Assembly (NCBI GenBank): GCA_025266875.1
Contig: JALLLT010000013.1
Location: forward strand, 744,001-808,000
DNA from: Fennellomyces sp. T-0311
Lineage: Eukaryota > Mucoromycota > Mucoromycetes > Mucorales > Lichtheimiaceae
Length of the DNA: 64,000 bases
Direction of reading: 5' to 3'
Each line of letters begins with the position of its first letter. The first letter of the stretch is position 1. Below the pieces are notes generated by a model. The model saw only the letters and a list, made by a program, of their open reading frames with translations. It had not been told where the DNA came from and did not search any database. Positions 10,130 to 22,354 of the stretch are shown here, one piece after another. Both the position numbers and the translations under genes were made by a program.

Positions 10130-13100
10130 TTATTGCGGTTGGCCAGGCCAAGCGGGTTCAAGCGAACCATCGAATTCACCATAGAATCGATTCGACTCGA
10201 CGACCTTGTGCTGCAAACCGCCAATCACGGTACCGCAATGAGGACATTTGGATATTTGCGTGGCGCCGCCGCAATCGCCAATAAAGTACGGATGGCCGTT
10301 TTCGCAGGCAAACCATCGACCGCCGACAATGTTGTTGATGCTTGTCTTGGTTTCTTCATTCATGGCTTGGATGATATCCGTCTTTTCCTTTTGAGAGATG
10401 TTTTGGCGCGCCACCTCTTGTTGTTCCTTGATCTGGTTGACCAGCCCGATCTCCGTCTTGATGAACAGGTTGTACCGCAGCGCCGTGTAGATGGGTTTCT
10501 GACAGGACGGACATTGCCACAGCTTGATGGCCGTGTGCTCTCCGTTCTTGGCTTGTGTTTGGAAATACAGATCTAATGAATCCACTGCAAATACTACACC
10601 ACTCTTGATGTAAGCCTCATTGTTTGTTTTGTTTTACCAGCTGTAAGGAAACTCACCACATCCGCATTCCGGAAGCATGTAGACCGCCTCATCGTCTTCG
10701 AATTCGTCCAACGATCGCAGAGAGATGGAGCATTTGTGGTCAGGATCACATTCCTTGCACGGTGGACAGGGCTCGCCGCAAAGACCGATGCATGGGTGAC
10801 TACGGACCAATGTTAGTCGCGTAAAGTTTATTTTTTTGTGCTGATGAAATGTCTTTATTTAACTTACCCACACGTCAGTTTCTTGTCACAGCGCTTGTTG
10901 CATGGTGGTCGATCGCATCGCTGTGCAAAATGTTAGCATCATCATAAACAGATTCATTGTCGCAGTAACGCTTACTTCGGAGCACTTTTTGGTACACGTC
11001 AAGTGCGCACACTGAGTAGAAAATGGTGAGTACCTCCTCTTTTCGAAAGATAATTTCAACGTACGCTGTAGGGACATGGCTGAATGCATTCGTTGCACAC
11101 TTGCCAGCAATCGCGACCGCATCGGTATCCGTGGGAGCAGACATACTGGCATTGCTCAAGACACCGATCCGTATGCTCATCGGGATTGGCACACCCCTTG
11201 GTACAGTAGTGGCCGCAGATAAGCTGCTTTGAGCAACTGGCTGTGCACACCGCACGCTGATGGGTTTGATGATCCGTTCCACACTAATTTTTTTTTACAA
11301 GGATGAGTCCTCCATCTCACTAGAAACAAACAAAAAAAAAGAGAGAGAGAAACAATTACCTGTTCAGGACAGCTGTGTCCACATTCGAGACGTCCTGGAC
11401 ACCGTTCCGGGCACACAGGCTTGTAACAGCATTGGGTCTTGACCGTATGTCCACAATCCAACGTCACTTCAATCTCGTCATCGCAAGTGATCTCACCCTT
11501 GGCCTCATGGCATTTAATAACACGAGCATGGCCGCAGGGAAGCGTATGTTCGACCGACTCGGTACACTCTGTGGTTTTGGACAGTTGATCGATTTGATGA
11601 CAAGGACCCGAGATGGTATGGCCGCAAGGACGTTTGATTTCCACGATTTCCACGCAATCGGGACACTTGTGACGACATTGGAAACACTTGTTGGGACATT
11701 TGTGAGCGCATCGGCGAAGTCGCTCACATTGTTGCATACAATTGGCTTCCAAATGTTTCAAGTGATGGCAGGGCTCGGTGCACACGTGGCCGCAGTTCAA
11801 AAGTGTGTTGCACAGTTCCTGCATAAAACCGTCCCATTTTTAGTCCAACGTTATGTAAGCCAAAAAAGGTAATTTTTTTTTACCATGCAACCGCCATTCT
11901 TGACATCTTCAAAGTCTTTGCAGTTTCCAACCATCGTTATTCGATCTGGATGCTTCTGACAATGCAACTTGATCTCGGGTCCGCACAATTCTGGGGAATC
12001 ATTGATGAATGAGTAAAAAAAAACACGACAGCAATGAGATAGTTCCCTATGACTTACTACGATCCTTCATGTACTGGGCCAATTTGTTCCAAACGGTACC
12101 GACCAGAGTAGGGATTCTACCAACAATGTAAAGCGCCGATCGAGCGCGAGACAAGGACAATGAAATGACATTTTCAGGCACGGCGCGACCGCAAGGCATG
12201 GCCAACGACAAAACAATCATCTCATTCTCCCTGCCGACATAGTTCTCTACGGTCTCGACACAAATCGCCGTTGTGGTAAAGCTCGATCTGGCCATTTCCT
12301 TGATGGCATGTTGGATCAACACCTTTTGAAGTCGTGCCAACGTCAAAATCGCAATATGGGCCGGTTTGTGTTTTTGTTGATAGAGGTACATTGCCAATCG
12401 CGCCACGAATCTGGCCTCGTCGGCATCGTCCACCTTGACATTGGTATTGATGTGAGAACTGACCTTGTGATCGAGACCCGTGGAAGGGGACGGAACATGA
12501 TAATCGATAAAGTAAGCGCGATGATCCATACCGATCAACGGCAAAGCATCGCACTTGTTTTCACCCGCCATGGGAGCAGTGATTAACAAGGTGCCTCGAT
12601 CAGCATCCGGCAATGCGTCGTGAATGTTGGCGATATCGGGGCACATGCGCCACTGTTCCTCCAACTTGTTGATGAATCCGCCAGCCAATTTCCATCGATC
12701 GAACAACGACACGTCAAAGTTCTTTGGATCTTGTCGGACGGTGGGGTTGAATACTTTGGGTCGTTGACGCGCATTGGCATCGCCCATCATGATCAAATGC
12801 TCCACGCGGGATGCCAGCACGAACGGTGCAACGATGCTTTCCAGAATAAGATGGGCTTCGTCGATTAGAACGATGCGCGGCCACAAGGATTCGATCACTT
12901 TGGCATGGGCCGATGCAAAGTCTGCGGTCACACCAATCACACGACTGAATCGACAGGCCGATGCCCATTTCTCCAATCGTGCCTCTTCCACGACTTGGGC
13001 CGCATGCATTTGTTGGCTCAACAATGCATGGATATGGCCGTCGACAATCTTGAGCAGACTATCAATCACCCGTTGACGCAGTTCGAGTCGTTGGGTGGGC

Positions 13101-15932
13101 GATATGCTCCAGAGATGTTCCTTGGGCGTGGTGATCCATGCGTTGCGCATAGCCGATCGAACCGGTCGGGCATCTTCCGAAGACTTGAAGGGCCATTGGG
13201 TTGCATCCGAAATGGGCGGCACCTTTGGCGTACGTTTCTCGATCCATGCGCGTCGTTCGCAAAAGTTCTTTTGGTCAAGAATGGGCGGGATGTTCTTGCC
13301 AGTTTCTCGCAGCGTGGTCGAATGGATTGCATTGTAGGTGTTGCTGAATTCCGGACAATCACTGTTTGGTTCGTTCGAACCCATCCAGTAATTGAATATC
13401 TCTGGTAACGCGTATCGGCCGCTCTCCACTCTGGATCCGGTGCGTTCGGCATAGCCCTGTTCCAACGCCGCCACATAATCCGGCGGAATCGTCGTAATCA
13501 TCGTAAACACGTCTCCCTCGGCAACATGGCGCCGATATTGCCACAACGCCGTCAACTGTCCTTGCAAAATCGCCAAGCGTCGTTCGCTGCCGAGCACATT
13601 GTTGCGATTGGGATCATTGGTTGCCGGGGAAGCAGCCACCAGTGCTTGGCGCGCAACCAATGCGCTCGTACCATGGATCTCCTTACCCAAGCGAACCAAT
13701 TGAGGCACATGCTGCAACACCCGACCCAGAATATCGTCCATCGTGCTTTCGTTCTTGGTGATGACCAGAATAGGCTGGTGACATTGACCCGATACCAATG
13801 CTTGATGCAACAATTGGATGAGTTTGGTGGCCAAGAATGTCTTGCCGGTGCCTTGTCCACCCGAAATGACCGATACGCTGTGTGTCAATGCGTGCTGGAC
13901 CGCACTGACTTGACTGGGTGATAGGTCATACAACGGTCGACGGAGAGACGGCGCCAGGGACAGTTCGGAATCGGCATGTTTGGGCCATTTGGCACCTTGA
14001 CCTTTGACTCCCAAATACACTTTCTTGGGCTGTTTGGTGATGCATGAAAGATCCAACTCCATCTGCTCCAAGTAATCCGGCATGTCTTGGTTGCTCTCGA
14101 TTTGCTTTTTGGGCGACAAGAGACGGGATGCCAATGCGGGCGGGTGTTCTCCCGGGCGTTCGTAGTTGGATTGGAACCATTTGAGTGCTGGCAAGGCAGC
14201 CGATGCGTTGGTACCACTGGCCAATAGCGTGTACCGTTTGGACGCGTCAATGCCGACCCAATTGTCGTTCATGTGAACACCGATGATCAGCGTGGGAGCT
14301 CCCTTCAATACCGTCGCACCGAATGCAACCACACCCGTCAATACCGTTTTGCTAGCTCGAGAATCTTCTGCGATCAACACAGCCAATGATCCTTCTCTTG
14401 GCGCGGGTGCGTAATTGCCTGCCAAAGCGTCGAAAATCATCACCGGCTGGTTGAATGTGGGCAGGAACGTGGTTCCAAAGACTGAAAGGTTGATGTACAT
14501 GGAACAACCGTCGTCTGCGGCTGCGGATGTGAAATCGTGCGCCATGAAGCGTTGAATGCCTCGTTGGATGGGTCCACATAGCTCCTCCCACAATAGAATG
14601 TACTGTGTCAGGAGATACACGTGGAGCCCGGGGTGGTTCTGGAACATGTTGATGCATCGTGCCAGGGAACTGTCTGGATTGGGTCGACGAAGCATTTGAT
14701 CAAACAGATCTTGTCCGTTGGGAAACGACGGCAAGTGGGCGATGGTTTTCCACCAGTCGATCTCGTCATTTGGCTTTGGTTTCGATAACCACTGGGTATC
14801 ATCTGCCTTCCAATCGTTACCGCGATGACATGTCTGGATGTCGCTGATGAGTGTCTGGCACCGCAGGGCTTCGGCCCGACGAAACACATGCTTGATAGCC
14901 CCGTAACATCGACAGATCAGATCCAAGGGAATGCGACTTGCGCTGCGAGGACAGGCACTGGCAAACATGTACGACCATTCGAGGATGGGGATCATTTCCT
15001 TGGGCGTCAAGGTGTAGACACTGATGTAACCTTCCAGGGCCTGGAGAAAGATGGCCAGTTTGGGAATCATGCGGTTGAACACACGCCTGTGATCGCCGGT
15101 GACGCGTTTCTCCTGGATGGCGACGGAAACCAAGGCATCGACGAGCATGGCAAAGGTACGTTCGGACATGCGGGGGCTCTGGTTGAGGTAGTAGTCCATC
15201 TTTTCGAAAAACATGGCGAGGGTATCATGGCCCAAGAGATTGGATTGGGCGGCGTACAATTCTTGATACATGCGCAAATCGGCGTTCCTGTCGTTCGCTG
15301 CTACATTGCCCACGCCCAGTGCGGCGGGTGGGGCACTCGGCCTGGTGACAAAGGGAGGCGGTTCCTGATCCGGCTCGTCTTCGGGCGTCCAACCCGGGGA
15401 AACGACGGCTTCGGCAAATGATTTGGAGGAGGTTGTTGTTTGGATACGTAGTTCGGAGGGCTGTGCGGGAGGTGCATTGGTAAGGTTTTGAAACTCGCTT
15501 TCGGTTAACCAAGTGATTGGTTTCTTTTTCGGTACGGGCGTTGATTGCAGTTCAAGATCCACACCCGATCGCCATAAGAACATGGCTTGCGACTTGACAT
15601 TTTCAAACTTGTGGGTCGAAGGAGCGTATTGCACATTACTGTCGCGACTTTCTGACCGTGATCGCGGTGTCATTGCCGGTGACAATGGCTGTGGCGGTGC
15701 TTGACTTTATTGATTCGAATGGAGAGATGAGATAAAAGATTGGGTTGTGGTCCAAGACAAGTTTTTACCTGGTGGGCGAAGTATGTTGAATGGCGGTTGA
15801 CCATGAAGGTTCACTGCCCCAGCCAAATTCAGTAGAGTTGGAAGAATTGTCAGCAGGCGGGGTGGGCGCTTGCTGGGGAGGAGGATGAAAAATGGACTTT
15901 CGGTAAGCCAGAACGACATCGCCATGCGACAT
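10130..15932 (-). CDS. ZNFX1-type SF1 helicase with NFX1 zinc fingers and RZ finger
   Basis: Nine exons on the complement: 15769-15932, 12058-15704, 11884-11990, 11360-11818, 11065-11283, 10976-11011, 10868-10920, 10657-10799, 10130-10584; 1760 aa, all phases consistent. The large exon holds an SF1 helicase: Walker A GGQGTGKT (about residue 668), DEAH (about 1000) and motif VI LSLSRARSALYIVG (about 1233). A long array of NFX1-type Cys/His fingers (CGHxC, CxxxC patterns) follows. The last exon ends with an RZ-like finger, GHPYFIGDCGGA then CPHCG. This is the architecture of animal ZNFX1, which acts in small-RNA inheritance and antiviral RNA sensing. A role in fungal RNA silencing is plausible but inferred. 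The start at 15932 is preferred because the only upstream in-frame start is TTG. Confidence 0.92.
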
Positions 15933-16456
15933 TGGGGGCGTGTAAGTATATATATTCAAAAAAAGAAGAGCAAACGAGACACACGGACACCTCCAATTTT
16001 TTTTTTCGTTACAGCTGAAACATTTCCATTGCTGTACGTACGTGCCTTTGATATCGGCTCTGAGACTAAGGCGCGAAGCTCCTCGTTTGCATGTCCATCC
16101 TCCTGCTTATCATCTTTATACTTCTTTTTTTCCCGTGCGTCCATGAGTCAACTTTAAAATTTTTGGCATTTTCTTTTTCTTTTTGCATGGACGCACGCCT
16201 CTCCTCTTCGGCGATGGCTGCTGCAGTAACGATTTCGATCCCTTCTGTACGCCAGCCCATTTATTTGATCCAGCCCTTTTGAACAGCCTTCACGAATCCC
16301 AACAGACTTGCTTACGTGATGCGTTGATGCTTTTATATCTCTATGTCTGGAACCGAATTGGTGACACCAGCTGATTAGAGTTGAACAGAAAAAAAAAGGC
16401 GTAGGTACGACATGTACGTCTTTCTTCGTATGCTTCTAGACGTAGCCTGGTGGCTT
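15933..16456. other. Intergenic upstream of the ZNFX1-like gene
   Basis: Holds the ZNFX1-like promoter on the minus strand. A minus-strand TATAAAAG lies near 16335 and a donor-like GTAAGC near 16310, which would allow a 5'-UTR intron. A 64-codon minus-strand frame at 16066-16260 starting MGWRTEGIEIV is Glu/Lys-rich and has no recognised family; I do not call it. Confidence 0.4.
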
Positions 16457-16780
16457 CTACAAGACGCAGCTGATGAATTGCATGATGCGGGTTTTACCAT
16501 ATACCGTTAGAACCCTAAATAACCCCTCTTGCTGAAGAAGCACAGGTTGATGATGCATAGACTGCAGATTATCATCGGAACGGATGACAAAAAGAATGTG
16601 TTCCGTCTGATTGCGGGCGACTAACGGGGTTCCATAGGGTCCTGGAGGACGAGCGGATGGTTCAAAGTCACCATCGGTAAAGGCCACGATTGGCAAACTT
16701 TCATGGCCGTGAACTCCGATTTTTTTTTTTTGAAAGGAGCCTTTCGATTTTTGCGTATACGGCAGATCGCGTGTATCCAT
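16457..16780 (-). CDS. Unrecognised open frame antisense to the MED21 start
   Basis: 107 codons with coding-like composition (for example HGHESLPIVAFTDGDFEPSA and PPGPYGTPLVARNQTEH). Its ATG at 16780 shares the CCATGG palindrome with the MED21 ATG at 16779. If used, its promoter would lie inside MED21, which is unlikely, so it may be an internal or terminal exon of something else, or chance. An A-run encodes a Lys tract near the N-terminus. No domain recognised. Confidence 0.3.
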   Translation of the reverse strand: MDTRDLPYTQKSKGSFQKKKIGVHGHESLPIVAFTDGDFEPSARPPGPYGTPLVARNQTEHILFVIRSDDNLQSMHHQPVLLQQEGLFRVLTVYGKTRIMQFISCVL

Positions 16781-17473
16781 GGATAGATTAACCCAGTTAC
16801 AGGATGCGATTGATGCGGTAGGTAAAAGACGAAACGATTAGGCAGGACGATTCAAGATGCTTGACCCTCTAGATGGCGCGGATGTTCACCAACAGTTTGT
16901 TTTACGTGCATGAGAAATCAGCGATGGCCGAGCTCAACAGTCAAATACCTATTGCACAGCCGAAAGGTGAGGACGCAAACTCTATCTTGAACGGACATTC
17001 ATTAAGGCAGAGAATATAGTTCAAGCGGATCCACCTGAAGAATTCAATCGTAAGGTTTTTAAGCAACGATGGAAAAGGACAGGACTGAGTTTCGGATATT
17101 GGCAGAAAACATGCACGAATTGGCGACGGACCTGGTGAAAAAGGCAAAAGAGATCGATGCTCTGATTGAAGTGTTGCCAGGCATCAAAAATTCGGAAGAG
17201 GAGCAGGTATAAATTTTCCCACAGTCTCTTCTTGCACCCTGGATTCAAGCGGAGTGGCTATTTCCCAATAGATGCGGATATTACGGGATCTGGAGGAGCA
17301 GAACAGACGGGCGAATGAGGATTATGAAAGCGCCGTCAATGAAATGGGTAAGTTTGCTCCAACCGCCTTGACATTTGCAACTCCGTTTATCGTTATCTTT
17401 AGAGTCGGTGAAGGCCAAGGTTACGCAAACTTTGCGGATAATAGCGGATGAACAGAGCGGCAGACAAGCATAA
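16779..17473 (+). CDS. MED21: Mediator subunit 21 (Srb7)
   Basis: Six exons: 16779-16817, 16873-16966, 17011-17049, 17106-17206, 17272-17347, 17403-17473; 139 aa. The N-terminus MDRLTQLQDAIDAMARMFTN and the helix NMHELATDLVKKAKEIDALI followed by LPGI are diagnostic of MED21, a small coiled-coil subunit of the Mediator middle module that bridges activators and RNA polymerase II. The third intron was placed so that PPEEFN joins QNMHEL in phase; shorter alternatives give stops or impossibly short introns. The next gene starts 113 bases downstream on the same strand. Confidence 0.93.
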
Positions 17474-17585
17474 AGGGTCCTCTTTTTAGCCTTTTTTTTT
17501 TCATTCCAAAAGAAATCTTTTTTTCCTCCTTCCACTCCGAACCAAAACAGTTTTTTCTATTTGTTTCTTTCTTTTCTCATTTTGC

Positions 17586-19672
17586 ATGGACATTCCAAAC
17601 AAAGGATCGCAATCGCCATCGCTGGTGGACGATCAACAGCGTTACTACGGAAGCTATCAACAACAGGATGCCTTGGAACCCGAATCCTCTCGGACACAGT
17701 CCAGATCGTTCAGTGAGCAGATCGAAGGGCTTGTAGGCTCATATACCCGGACATCGTTAACCTACATGGCCGAAAACATCCCCATCGCTGCTGCGGACAA
17801 ACTGGTACGTCCATAAAAACCAGAGTCGACGAGGCCCCGATCTTATTATTAATAATAACAAAAAAAACATCACACCACTCTCGTAGCCTGCACATGATGA
17901 AGAGCAACACATCGACAAAGGCTCCATCCATTCAGGTGTCTATTATCCAAGCAATACGTACGTGCCAATATAGCCAAATCAGGGGTTATGTAAAGGGGTT
18001 GTGCGTGTCTTCTGACTCATATTACACCGTGGGATAGTTATAATTTCCCTGGTGCTGATGCAGACTGTCGATCCTATTACTCTCATTTGGGCATCGAAGC
18101 ACCAGATGAACATTCCTCCCTGCTGTCGTTTCCTGACGGCGGCTACCTTGATGCAGTCTTGACGAGAGGCACAAGCAAACAAGACGATCTATCCACGCTG
18201 CACGATCTGCCACGGCAACATGTCAAGTCGTCGTTCTGGCAATCCGTTTTCAACTCCACCAACATTCTGCTCGGCATCGGCATCCTGGCAATGCCATTGG
18301 GTTTCAAGGCAAGCATTGAAATTTTTATTGTTTATTTTTTTTGCCCACAATAACAAACGCGCACGGACCATGTTTAGATTGCCGGATGGACCATTGGCAT
18401 TTTGGTGTTTGTATTTTGTTTCGTAGTCACCAATTACACCGCAAAGATTCTGGCCGAGTGTCTGGACCAGCACCAAGGCTCTCAGACCTATGGTGACATT
18501 GGCGCAGCAGCTTTCGGAAACAGTGGCCGTGTGATGGTGTCTGCGTTTTTCGTGGTGGAACTCATTGCAGTAAGGTAAATGGCCATGGTTGCTTACGTTT
18601 GCCCCGTCCACCTCCTGACACCTTTTTGCCATTCAGCGTCGCACTGGTTGTGTTTATGAGTGATGAAATCAACGCACTGTTCCCTGGACTGAATCCTATC
18701 CTGCTCAAAGTCGCATCGTTCTGCGTCCTCACCCCCATGCTTTTTGTCCCCGTGCGCCACCTTTCCTATGCAAGTTTGCTTGGCATCGTCATTGCCCTGA
18801 GCATTCTGTTTGTCTTGATCTTTGATGGACTGACCAAACCCGATGCCCCCGGTAGTCTGATTGATCCAGCAGTAAGTTTGGCTCTACTGCGTGTGCCCAT
18901 AGCGAAGAAAAAAAATATTCATCGCTTTTCCCGAATAGGAAACTGAAATCCTGCCATCTGACTGGTCGTCTGTACCATTGAGTTTTGGACTGATCATGGC
19001 TGGCTTTGCGGGTCATTCCGTGTTTCCTACCATTTACCGTGACATGGAAAATCCCAAGGACTACAAAGCGGTGGTCGATTATACCTACGTGGCAACCGCC
19101 ATTGTCTACTTTTTCATTGCCGCATGCGGATACCTCATGTTTGGTGCCGATACCCTAGAAGAGGTATGCAGAACCAAAACCAAAGCAAAAAGAGAGGCGG
19201 GTTAACCCAATGAAATGTTTTTTAGATCACCCAAAACCTTATTTCCATCCCAGAGTACAACCGCATCATCAACCTGTTTGTGCTGTGGATCCTTGCACTG
19301 AACCCTGTGGCGAAATACGGCCTGTCCATGGCCCCCGTCAACCTGACATGGCAAATAGCCCTGCTGCGGCATCCCAAGATGGAAGCCTGGTGCGCGGACT
19401 CTTCCTGGCGCGTGAAAATGGTGACCACGACAGGAACAATTGCGGTAAGCGCGCTGATCGTAGTCATCGCTTATCTGGTTCCAGGCTTTGACAAGGTAAT
19501 GGGCTTATTGGGCGCTTTCTTTGCATTCATGATTTCCGCCATCTTCCCTCTGGTGTGCCACCTGCGACTGTTTCAAAACTCAATGTCGATATGGCGCAAA
19601 TCCATGACGTACACGCTGGTCATTGTATCGGTGTTTATGGCCATCACCGGTACTTGGAAAAGCTTTGCTTAA
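17586..19672 (+). CDS. AVT-type amino-acid transporter (AAAP family)
   Basis: Seven exons: 17586-17804, 17887-17957, 18038-18308, 18378-18574, 18637-18871, 18939-19163, 19226-19672; 554 aa. A hydrophilic N-terminal region of about 180 residues precedes about ten membrane helices. It opens with NSTNILLGIGILAMPLGFK then IAGWTIG, the hallmark of AAAP transporters close to yeast Avt1, a vacuolar amino-acid/proton exchanger. GFAGHSVFPTIYRDM is the conserved mid-protein motif. The third intron needs a GC donor (GCAAGC at 18309) to join GFK to IAG. Vacuolar location is inferred from homology. It converges with the GSKIP-domain gene, 94 bases between stops. Confidence 0.92.
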
Positions 19673-19766
19673 GTAATTTATTAGCTTTCTTTGCAAGCTA
19701 GACAAGAAATAAAGAAAAAGTACATATATATATATTTAAAGAAAAAAGACGCTTTCTTTGGGAATA

Positions 19767-20466
19767 TTAACGAATCCAGTTTTCTGGAGGATCCGCCGTA
19801 GCCGGGTTGCGACTGGCCGAGTTATGCAAGGATGGATTGGATGAGGTGGATGGTGCTGAAGAGGCATACGATGATGAGTTATTGGGAAATGGTGGCTGTT
19901 GTTGTTCTTCTGGCATTTGCTGTTGATGTACACTTTGAAGTTTTTGATACAGGACCTCTTGGAATCGCTGACAAAACATCGGCGAAACTGTCATTAACAA
20001 ATTTTCCATCGTTTCGAACGGTTGATTGATATGTGCCAAGATGGCCTGCGTCGTCGCTAAGGCAGCTGCTCCACTGTACAATGGAGAATGTGAGGTGATC
20101 TATATATCATTATTTTTTTTTTCGCATGAGTTTTATATCATGTATACGTGTACCGTGGGAGTTAACACAAAAAACTTACCTTGTATCCTTGACTATTCAC
20201 TTCAACCACAATCATGACACCTTCCAATAGTGTCAAGTCCAAACGACCGAGCGCCTCAATCTCGTCAAGAACAAAAATCGTAGCAGACCCAGGGACAATG
20301 CCTAATCAACTCCAAATGATTCATGAGTTTGTTTGAAACATAACAAAAAATAACATGCTGTTGCTAAGCAACCCCCCTCCACTTTTCCAATTCTCTCATT
20401 CAAATTACCATAGTCATAATCCCGGGTTATGGATTCAAGTTCTTCATTGAGTGTTGCTAATCTCAT
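19767..20466 (-). CDS. GSKIP-domain protein
   Basis: Three exons on the complement: 20409-20466, 20180-20301, 19767-20099; 170 aa. The third exon was started at ATCACC (acceptor TATATAG) because this is the only acceptor keeping frame into SPLYSGAAALATTQ. The core has a beta segment (TLLEGVMIVVEVNSQGY), then PFETMENLLMTVSPMFCQRF. This matches the GSKIP fold seen in GSK3-interacting protein and in the N-terminus of clustered-mitochondria proteins. The last 60 residues are Gln/Ser/Pro-rich and look disordered. Partner and role are unknown. Family assignment is moderately sure. Confidence 0.65.
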
Positions 20467-22354
20467 CGATTGAAAGTGAAAGAAGCTTGTAAAAAAAAAA
20501 AGGCGACTGGGCTTTGTGGAAAGAACCTCTTGTTTTTATAAAGGCGCGGAGATTCCCTCTTTCAACCTCTCAAGTCAAGTGACACGCATCAGGTTTTTTT
20601 TTTGCCCTGGGTTTTCCGTAATATCCCTCATTTCCAAAATTATTTTACGCAGTAAAAACCCACGGTTCAATAGATTCTACATTTGCATCATGCATCCAAC
20701 ATTGGACTGATATAATTCAAGCTGTCTGATAAGGATGAAATGGCACACTGGACAATCGCTAATGGTGTCACAAAGCTGACACGAAATTATGCACCCAAAT
20801 ACGGCTTTGTGTACGGATGAACTTTAGGGTGGCAATGTTTGACTGTTTGGCTTTGTAAACTTTTATTATACGGAATTGTCTAACTCACGTCAGCAATGGT
20901 TTGTTCTTCCGGTACTATGGGAACATAATATTACTCACATTTATTATCCGTTTCGGATAAGTCTTCTTAGTAGCAAAAAAAAATATACCGTTATACATAC
21001 TCTGTACCCGAGGTAAAGTTAACACTGGACGGGTCATTTTTTTTACGTGGGAAAGACGGAACTTGTAGAAAGCCATACATCTATTAGTGTAACTCGTTAA
21101 AAAGATATACACTCATGCGCGGGAAAAAATCATCGACGCTAGTTGTCATGCTGACGCGTAGCCTGTGTGTACATAATTACTTTAACCCGCGTGTGTACGA
21201 TTATTGTAATTCTAAAGCATAATTTATACTGCTCATATGCTTATTTGTCAGCCCTTTGGCCAAATTAATATAATGTTGAGAAAAAATACATATTTTGGCT
21301 GTGGGGTAACATGCCCCGCATGTGCCATGCTGTTGGATTGGCTAACTGAATGACTAAATGTGATCCTTTGTGTAATATTTTCTACGGAAAAAAATAGCTT
21401 GCATTATAAATCTTGACGGCTACTTACTCCCTCTTTTTGACAAGTTTAATTATCGGTATCGTTTCCGAAAACCATTTTGCCAATAATCAGCTGAATACCA
21501 TGCCAAGAGAGATCGACAAAGATAACGGTTTCCTTTTTTTTACATTATCTTCCGCGTCAAGTTTTTCTTTTCCTTTTTTTTAAACAAAAAAGAGGTATCG
21601 AAAGCAGCGAATATCATTTTGATCTACGTACTCGATTTTTTCGTCTACAAATTCTGGTGTTATGTGTGTGTTTCGCTAGATCCATTGTACGATTCGCTCG
21701 CGTGGATCATGTAGCGTGTTTTCACAAGCAATTAGCCACGCATGTGTACAAAGAAATTAGAGTTGTCTAATACATAAGGACTTGCCTCGTTTGTATGTTT
21801 GTACCATCTACCAGGAGATCAACCTGCTTACTTTAGTACGAGATAGTATGTTTTTTGTAAGGTCTTGGAACCTGGATTACAAACTAAACAGAAACACTCG
21901 AGCCATTGGTAAAATCAAAATGGTTAAAGGGTATCATGGTAACAAGCATTATCCAAAACGACTTCAGAAGGATCATTCTGGAAAACATATACGAAAGCAT
22001 CCAACAGAACGCTTGTACAACATATACTTTGATAGTCGTGATACAAAATCGTCAGATAAAAAAAAGCGTGGCTTTACTGTAATTTCGTATGACACTTTTA
22101 ATTGTCTTTTATTTACGGATGAGTCATGTATATTTCTCTTGTAGAAAAGAAATAGAGAAAACATGCGAAACAAGTGACTACGAAGGGTCACTTATTGTTG
22201 ATACATACGGACGCACAATCAATCTCAAGTATTGATGAACAATCGGCTACTTACGCGACATCCATACCTTTATTTACTATGGCAACAACAGCTTCCATGA
22301 CTAAATTCAAAATAGATTTCCGGATTCCCCAATTAGTTTGTTTCCTTCTTTTAT
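20467..22354. other. Intergenic tract
   Basis: About 1.9 kb, AT-rich with homopolymer runs. A 120-codon plus-strand frame at 21782-22144 (basic, with GYHGNKHYPKRLQKDH) has no recognised family and no splice partner, so it is not called. Promoters of the two divergent flanking genes lie here. Confidence 0.45.

Noticed and set aside
14825..15421. 198-codon plus-strand frame
   Set aside because: Lies wholly antisense to the large helicase exon and has no motif; a composition shadow.
15683..15685. Start of the ZNFX1-like gene at a TTG
   Set aside because: An upstream exon from ATG 15932 joins through a good intron and keeps the frame.
21782..22144. 120-codon basic open frame
   Set aside because: No recognised family, no promoter or splice context; could be real but not supportable.
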